Made by a program: the position numbers and the translations under genes. From an uncultured Selenomonadaceae bacterium (GTDB taxonomy: Bacteria; Bacillota; Negativicutes; Selenomonadales; Selenomonadaceae): a stretch of DNA of 35,846 nucleotides. The stretch is taken from contig CAJOHN010000029.1 in the NCBI GenBank assembly GCA_905234235.1, positions 1 to 35,846 on the forward strand, given 5' to 3'. Of the stretch, positions 31,951 through 35,846 are shown one piece after another. Below the pieces are notes generated by a model. The model saw nothing but the letters and a program-made list of their open reading frames with translations, ran no database searches and was not told where the DNA came from. Position 1 is the stretch's first letter; the number at the start of each line of letters is the position of its first letter.

Positions 31951-33168
31951 TCATTCGTAGCGCAGAGCCTCAATCGGGTCGAGACGTGCCGCTTTCCGCG
32001 CAGGTAACATGCCGAAAAAAATTCCGACGAACAGAGCAAAGCCGAAGCTCGCGGCGATACTCAGCCCGCTGATAACAGTTGTGAAGCCGCCGAATTTTGA
32101 AATTGCCTGCGCGGCTCCGATACCGATAACAATCCCGACAATCCCGCCGATAACGCTAATCATCGTCGACTCGATAAGAAATTGGAGCATGATGTTGGAA
32201 TAAGTCGCGCCGATTGCTTTGCGAATGCCAATTTCTCGCGTGCGTTCCGTGACGCTTGCCAAAGTTATATTCATAATGCCGACGCCGCCGACGATTAAAG
32301 AAATGCCGGCTATTGCGCCCAATAAAAGCGTTATCATTGTCGTTGTCGAGGTTACAGTTTCCATTAAGCTTGTCAAATTGCGGACGTTAAAATCGTCTTC
32401 GGCTCCTTCGCGGATTCTATGACGTTGGCGGAGGAGTTTTTCTATGTTGCTTTGAACTTCGTCCATCTTATCGGCGTCTGAAACTTGCACGTTGATACTA
32501 CGCACGTAAGTTATACCGATTAAACGTTCCTGCGCGGTCGTCAAAGGAATTAAAACAACGTCATCTTGATCCATGCCGCCGCTCGATTGCCCTTTGCTAC
32601 TAAGTACGCCAATAATCGTGTAAGGCGCGTTGCCGATACGAATTTTCTTGCCGACGGGATTAATTTCTCCAAAAAGATTTGCCGCGACGGTCGAACCGAT
32701 AACTGCCACGCGATTTCTAACGTCAACGTCGTGCTCGCTGAAGAAAAGCCCGCTCTTAATCTCCAACGACTGAATCGAAACGTATTCGGGGATAACGCCC
32801 GTGACTGTCGTATTCCAATTCTCGTGCCCGTAAACAACTTGGTAACTGCTCTGCACGGTCGGCGAGACGTAGGCGACATTTTTAATTTTATTTTTAATGG
32901 CTTCGGCGTCGTCGAAAGTTAAAGTTATCACAGAACCCGCCGCGCCACGCATTCCGCCGCGATTGGAACTGCCGGGCATAATTATCAACATATTGGAGCC
33001 GAGCCGCGAGATTGAATCGACAACATTTTTCTTAACGCCCATGCCGACGCTAACCAACGCGATTACACTTGTTACGCCGATTATTACGCCGAGCATCGTT
33101 AAAAAAGTCCGTAACTTATTCGCCGCAAGACTTCGCCACGCCATTTTTAAAAGTTCAGTAAAAAGCAT
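31951..33168 (-). CDS. MacB/FtsX-type ABC transporter permease
   Basis: 405 residues. N-terminal helix about 19-41 (RSLAANKLRTFLTMLGVIIG), a large periplasmic MacB_PCD domain (about 45-245), then three C-terminal helices (about 276-300, 328-350, 365-390) ending in ARKAARLDPIEALRYE. These mechanotransmission transporters export peptides, lipoproteins or drugs. ATG 33168, 5 nt after GGAGG. Its ATPase is two genes upstream, separated by a glycosyltransferase. No MacA adaptor gene is adjacent, though sequence beyond the window is not visible. Confidence 0.92.
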   Translation of the reverse strand: MLFTELLKMAWRSLAANKLRTFLTMLGVIIGVTSVIALVSVGMGVKKNVVDSISRLGSNMLIIMPGSSNRGGMRGAAGSVITLTFDDAEAIKNKIKNVAYVSPTVQSSYQVVYGHENWNTTVTGVIPEYVSIQSLEIKSGLFFSEHDVDVRNRVAVIGSTVAANLFGEINPVGKKIRIGNAPYTIIGVLSSKGQSSGGMDQDDVVLIPLTTAQERLIGITYVRSINVQVSDADKMDEVQSNIEKLLRQRHRIREGAEDDFNVRNLTSLMETVTSTTTMITLLLGAIAGISLIVGGVGIMNITLASVTERTREIGIRKAIGATYSNIMLQFLIESTMISVIGGIVGIVIGIGAAQAISKFGGFTTVISGLSIAASFGFALFVGIFFGMLPARKAARLDPIEALRYE

Positions 33169-33187
33169 TTGCTCCTCCGGAAAATTT

Positions 33188-34219
33188 TTATTTGTTATTC
33201 GAGGGAGTTATCATATTAACAGGCTTTCCGCAAAGTGCGGCGTGAATCCAATGGAAGAGGAACGTCGGGAAAGGCGCGTCGTCCCCTAAATATTTTCTGA
33301 ACGCCGCCTCAACAGCTTGATTCAATTCGGGAGTAATGCCGTTTCGATAAACTCCATTCCTAACAACCCAAAAACTATCGATAATGGAAAATAAATTACT
33401 CCGCGCAATGTATTGAAGTTCCTTATTGTCCCTAAAAAAATCGTCGCCGGCAAAAAATTCGTCGAGGTGGCGCGACATCTGCATTTGGTCTAAAATAAGT
33501 TTTGCAACGCGTTCGGGCGGGAATTCGGAATTAGTATCTTGCTCCGCCGAGTTGCGATAAACATAAAATGGCGTGGGAGTTTTAACGAGAACTTTAGCCT
33601 TCATAACCCATTTCAAAGCAAGGAGCCTGAAATCGGTAAAATTCTCGAAGCGTAAATCATTTTCCAAGAAAAATTTTCTGTTGAAGACGTTGTGCTGTAC
33701 GTCGATACCAATGTCACTGTACCAAGTGTAAAAACGCAAAACCGGATCGTCCGACATAACTTCGGTGTCGTTGATTTGCTTGCGGTCGTAATCGGATAAG
33801 ATTAATTTATTTGGATTAACAATACCATCGGGCGGCGTAGTCCAAAATTTAGTTTCATGAACAACATCAGCGTTAAAACGTTCCGCAATTTCATACATGT
33901 TTTGAAGGGCGTGCGATAAATATATGTCATCGCTGTGTAAGAACATGAAATATTTGCCCGTCGCCTCGTGTACAAGTTTATTGTGATTAAACGCGGCACC
34001 CATATTTTTTTCGTTGAGATAAAGTTTTATTTTGCCCGCAGAAATTTCGGCGGCGTATTTCTCCGCAACAAAATCTGCTGAACCGTCGGTTGAGGCATTG
34101 TCGCTGATAATAATCTCATAATCTTGGAACGTTTGATTGAGTGCGCTGTCAATGCATTGCTCGATATAATTCCTGCGGTTGTACGTGGGAATGAGTACAG
34201 AAATTTTTGGTGTGTTCAT
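33188..34219 (-). CDS. Family 2 glycosyltransferase
   Basis: 343 residues. GT-A fold: KISVLIPTYNRRNYIEQCID at the start, ISDNASTDGS (nucleotide-binding Asp), NMGAAFNHN and the DxD-like FLHSDDIYL (about 93-101). The C-terminal part (about 200-343) is not recognised. ATG 34219 follows GGAGG by 10 nt. It lies between the MacB-like ATPase (15 nt upstream) and permease (19 nt downstream), so all three seem co-transcribed. Acceptor unknown. Confidence 0.88.
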   Translation of the reverse strand: MNTPKISVLIPTYNRRNYIEQCIDSALNQTFQDYEIIISDNASTDGSADFVAEKYAAEISAGKIKLYLNEKNMGAAFNHNKLVHEATGKYFMFLHSDDIYLSHALQNMYEIAERFNADVVHETKFWTTPPDGIVNPNKLILSDYDRKQINDTEVMSDDPVLRFYTWYSDIGIDVQHNVFNRKFFLENDLRFENFTDFRLLALKWVMKAKVLVKTPTPFYVYRNSAEQDTNSEFPPERVAKLILDQMQMSRHLDEFFAGDDFFRDNKELQYIARSNLFSIIDSFWVVRNGVYRNGITPELNQAVEAAFRKYLGDDAPFPTFLFHWIHAALCGKPVNMITPSNNK

Positions 34220-34234
34220 AAAAAATCTTCCTCC

Positions 34235-34945
34235 TTAAACAATATCGATAACCTCGTCTGAATGCGCTGTGATGATGTCTTTCGTGATTTTTCCGTCCTT
34301 AACTAAGATTTGTCGATCTGCCGCTTGCGCAATGTCTGGTTCGTGCGTTACTAATATGATTGTCGAGCCTGTTTTATGTAAATCGCGGAAGATTTCCATG
34401 ATTTCGCCCGTCGATTTCGTATCTAAGTTGCCCGTCGGCTCATCTGCCATTAAAATTGCGGGTTTCATTGCGATTGCGCGCGCGATTGCCACTCTTTGAC
34501 GCTGTCCGCCAGATAATTCGCCCGGTAAATGCCCTGCGCGGTCTTCCAATGACACTTTTTTTAATGCTTCAGTCGCCAAAGTCAATCTTTCCTTTGAACT
34601 TAAGCCCGCATACACCGCAGGTAAAGCTACATTCTCCAAACTTGTGAGTTTCGGCAGTAAATTGAAGTTTTGAAACACAAATCCGATTGTTTTATTCCTG
34701 ATTCTCGCTAAATCGTCGTCGGATAGTCCGCTGACTTCTTTTCCGAGTAATTTATACGATCCAACTGTCGGTCGGTCGAGACAACCTAAAATATTCATTA
34801 AAGTTGACTTGCCTGAGCCGCTCGGTCCCATTAATGCAACAAATTCGCCCGCGTCTATCCTTAAATCTACGCCGTTTAATGCGGCAACCGTTTCTGAACC
34901 CATTTTGTAAAGCTTTTTCACGCCCGTTATCGTCACAACATTCAT
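34235..34945 (-). CDS. MacB/LolD-type ABC transporter ATPase
   Basis: 236 residues. Walker A GPSGSGKST, Q-loop QNFNLLPKLTSLENV, signature LSGGQRQRVAIARA, Walker B ILMADEPTGNLDTKSTGEIM, H-loop THEP. Partner of the MacB-type permease at 31951-33168. ATG 34945, 7 nt after GGAGG. Confidence 0.94.
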   Translation of the reverse strand: MNVVTITGVKKLYKMGSETVAALNGVDLRIDAGEFVALMGPSGSGKSTLMNILGCLDRPTVGSYKLLGKEVSGLSDDDLARIRNKTIGFVFQNFNLLPKLTSLENVALPAVYAGLSSKERLTLATEALKKVSLEDRAGHLPGELSGGQRQRVAIARAIAMKPAILMADEPTGNLDTKSTGEIMEIFRDLHKTGSTIILVTHEPDIAQAADRQILVKDGKITKDIITAHSDEVIDIV

Positions 34946-34963
34946 TTCAGCACCTCCGACGTC

Positions 34964-34992
34964 ATAATATCAAAAAAATCCGCCTGTGTATA
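34964..34992 (-). promoter_or_regulatory. Possible promoter for the MacB-like operon
   Basis: On the minus strand TATACA (34987-34992), a 17-nt spacer and TATTAT (34964-34969), 18 nt before the ATG at 34945. Confidence 0.38.
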
Positions 34993-35010
34993 GCGAGCAT
35001 GATGTTTTCA

Positions 35011-35039
35011 TTGCAAAGAGAAAATTTTTCTGCTAAAAT
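35011..35039 (+). promoter_or_regulatory. Promoter of the BrnT-type toxin/antitoxin pair
   Basis: TTGCAA (35011-35016), a 17-nt spacer and TAAAAT (35034-35039). The transcript should start near 35046, at the GGAG that would serve as ribosome site, leaving almost no leader. Confidence 0.62.
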
Positions 35040-35057
35040 TCAAGCGGAGATGATTTT

Positions 35058-35360
35058 ATAGGCGAAATTAATATTGGCGGGCTGATAGTCGAGTGGGACG
35101 ACGAAAAATATCGTCTCAATATTAAAAAACATGGTATATATTTTGAAGATGCGGCGCGAATTTTCCTTGACGAGAACAGAATTGAAGATTATGATGACTT
35201 ACACAGCGATTACGAGGACAGATGGAAGGTCATTGGCAAGGTCAGAGATATTTTGGCAGTGATTTACACCGAACGCAGAGAAAAGTACAGAATAATTTCG
35301 GCTCGATACGCTACAAGTGAAGAGGAGGATGAATATTATGGGCAGTATCCGGATTTATAA
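35058..35360 (+). CDS. BrnT-family toxin with non-standard or frameshifted start
   Basis: The frame reads INIGGLIVEWDDEKYRLNIK, then KHGIYFEDAARIFLDENRIE, ending IYTERREKYRIISARYATSE plus a short tail. WDDEK, KHGI-F-DAA-IF-D, IYTERR and RIISAR are the BrnT (RelE-like RNase) signatures. No ATG, GTG or TTG lies in frame ahead of the domain. An ATG at 35050 directly after GGAG reads ATG ATT TTA TAG and stops; one extra base there would join it to the toxin frame. The listed start is the ATA at 35058, 8 nt after GGAG, only as a placeholder. Either a one-base deletion has disabled the toxin, or initiation is at ATA/ATT. The antitoxin overlaps its end by 23 nt. Confidence 0.7.
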   Translation: MGEINIGGLIVEWDDEKYRLNIKKHGIYFEDAARIFLDENRIEDYDDLHSDYEDRWKVIGKVRDILAVIYTERREKYRIISARYATSEEEDEYYGQYPDL

Positions 35361-35529
35361 GGGAATGCCACCGTTGACAGAGGAACAAATCCGCAGACTT
35401 GAAGAAAACAAGCCAAAATCCGATGACGAGATTGATTTCAGCGATATTCCGCGCATGACTAAGGAAGAACTTTCAAAATTTAAACCTGCGCGGCTTCGTG
35501 AGAAAAAATCGCAGAAAATTGCAAGCTGA
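35338..35529 (+). CDS. Short BrnA-like antitoxin partner
   Basis: 63 residues from ATG 35338 (GGAGG 9 nt upstream). MPPLTEEQIRRLEENK and DFSDIPRMTKEELSKFKPAR resemble the N-terminal toxin-binding part of BrnA/DUF4415 antitoxins, but the usual C-terminal ribbon-helix-helix DNA-binding segment is missing; the protein ends in a basic REKKSQKIAS tail. It may therefore neutralise the toxin without autorepressing. Its start lies inside the toxin gene, as is usual for such pairs. Confidence 0.68.
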   Translation: MGSIRIYKGMPPLTEEQIRRLEENKPKSDDEIDFSDIPRMTKEELSKFKPARLREKKSQKIAS

Positions 35530-35534
35530 ACATA

Positions 35535-35572
35535 GGGCTTGGCTCCGAAAACTGGAGTTAAGCCCATTTTTT
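35535..35572. terminator. Terminator after the toxin/antitoxin pair
   Basis: GGGCTTGGCTCC (35535-35546) pairs with GGAGTTAAGCCC (35554-35565) over 12 pairs with two G-T wobbles, loop GAAAACT, then ATTTTTT. It also lies at the end of the converging partial gene. Confidence 0.85.
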
Positions 35573-35846
35573 ATTGCTTATTTTGCTTTCTGCGTTCACG
35601 AAGACGTTTTAGCTTACGATTTTTGAGAGTTTTTTCTCTATCGAGTTGCATACGGCGGTTCCACTCGGCGATTCGCGCGTCTTTATCGGAATTATTCATG
35701 ACGATGTAAGGATTCACCATGAAATCTGATTCTTGAGCCAATTTTATTTCATGAACGACCACATTATCCTTCAACCAGCGCAAAGCCTCGAAAAAAACGG
35801 TTCTACCGAGCTTTAAATCGTAAGCGAGATGAGATTTTTCGATTTG
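35571..35846 (-). CDS. Partial gene of unknown function, 5' end outside the window
   Basis: The frame is open from the window edge to the stop at 35571-35573, 91 visible residues. It includes LAYDLKLGRTVFFEALRWLK, then NVVVHEIKLAQESDFMVNPY, and a strongly basic end with KNRKLKRLRERRKQNKQ. An internal TTG could be mistaken for a start, but coding continues above it. I do not recognise the family; the C terminus looks like a coiled or nucleic-acid-binding tail. Confidence 0.6.
   Translation of the reverse strand, partial: QIEKSHLAYDLKLGRTVFFEALRWLKDNVVVHEIKLAQESDFMVNPYIVMNNSDKDARIAEWNRRMQLDREKTLKNRKLKRLRERRKQNKQ

Larger units (their letters stand above)
1668..35493. repeat. Dispersed 8-mer CTGCGCGG, at least 44 copies
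   Basis: Plus-strand copies start at 2257, 3513, 3743, 3790, 3983, 4797, 5177, 6846, 9009, 10201, 11659, 13133, 15099, 17910, 19590, 20613, 24631, 27254, 27957, 28798, 32107, 32530, 34534 and 35486. Minus-strand copies (CCGCGCAG) start at 1668, 3381, 3409, 4477, 5531, 7566, 10351, 11578, 15854, 19464, 21450, 22285, 22772, 24569, 26822, 27491, 28245, 29635, 29711 and 31996. The base before is nearly always T or C and the two before that are mostly A, so the full word is about AAYCTGCGCGG. All but the copy at 2257 lie inside genes. Counted by eye; a few may be missed. Confidence 0.9.

Noticed and set aside
35050-35061. ATG at 35050 as the toxin start
   Set aside because: It is in a different frame from the BrnT-like sequence and meets TAG at the fourth codon.
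1668-35493. Restriction-site or codon-bias explanation of CTGCGCGG
   Set aside because: The word is non-palindromic, lies in all frames and both strands, and restriction targets are usually avoided rather than enriched.

Overview
The window reads as chromosome of a Gram-negative-type Firmicute, most likely class Negativicutes (Selenomonas/Acidaminococcus relatives). That is an inference: HPr and enzyme I lie near a full set of lipopolysaccharide (Kdo, late acyltransferase, Lpt) genes, ribosome binding sites are strong GGAGG types, and TTG starts are common. Coding is dense. I see no rRNA, tRNA, CRISPR, IS element or prophage, and no gene-free stretch over 300 bases.

Layout. 1-2310: ptsH-ptsI and a terminator. 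2312-5355: a MetF-like protein, cbiB on the minus strand, and a deacetylase-GtrA pair. 5356-9180 (minus): an L,D-transpeptidase overlapping polA, with a CsoR-type regulator upstream. The regulator is divergent from an unlisted 53-residue lysine-rich ORF, and their two promoters share one palindrome. 9793-12556: ychF (minus) and a GT-C-like membrane protein (plus). 12561-22314 is one long minus-strand envelope operon: kdsB, a two-domain glycosyltransferase, kdsA (broken), kdsD, kdsC, lpxL-like, lptC, lptA, lptB, lptF/G, rnhB. It makes Kdo, finishes lipid A and exports LPS. 22506-24723: a CtpA protease and rlmN, convergent. 24842-31950 is a plus-strand run: PBP1A, pilT-like, pilC-like, ftsE-like and four prepilin-like genes. 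31951-34945 (minus): MacB-like ATPase and permease with a GT2 gene between them. 35058-35529: a BrnT-type toxin/antitoxin pair with a damaged or non-standard toxin start, then a partial gene at the edge.

The most striking signal crosses gene boundaries. The octamer CTGCGCGG, usually preceded by A-A-pyrimidine, occurs at least 44 times (24 plus, 20 minus; counted by eye), in all reading frames and almost always inside genes. About one copy would be expected by chance. It looks like a DNA uptake sequence or another genome-wide signature word. The same window has a PilT-type retraction ATPase, a PilC platform and a FimT/GspH-like pilin ending in a GRFR motif of the kind linked to DNA binding in FimT, so a transformation system with its own uptake word is a coherent hypothesis.

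Other points: kdsA has lost about 17 nt, including its DATHS motif. The GT-D/GT-A glycosyltransferase carries a G9 tract typical of phase-variable genes. Several envelope proteins have in-frame tandem repeats.
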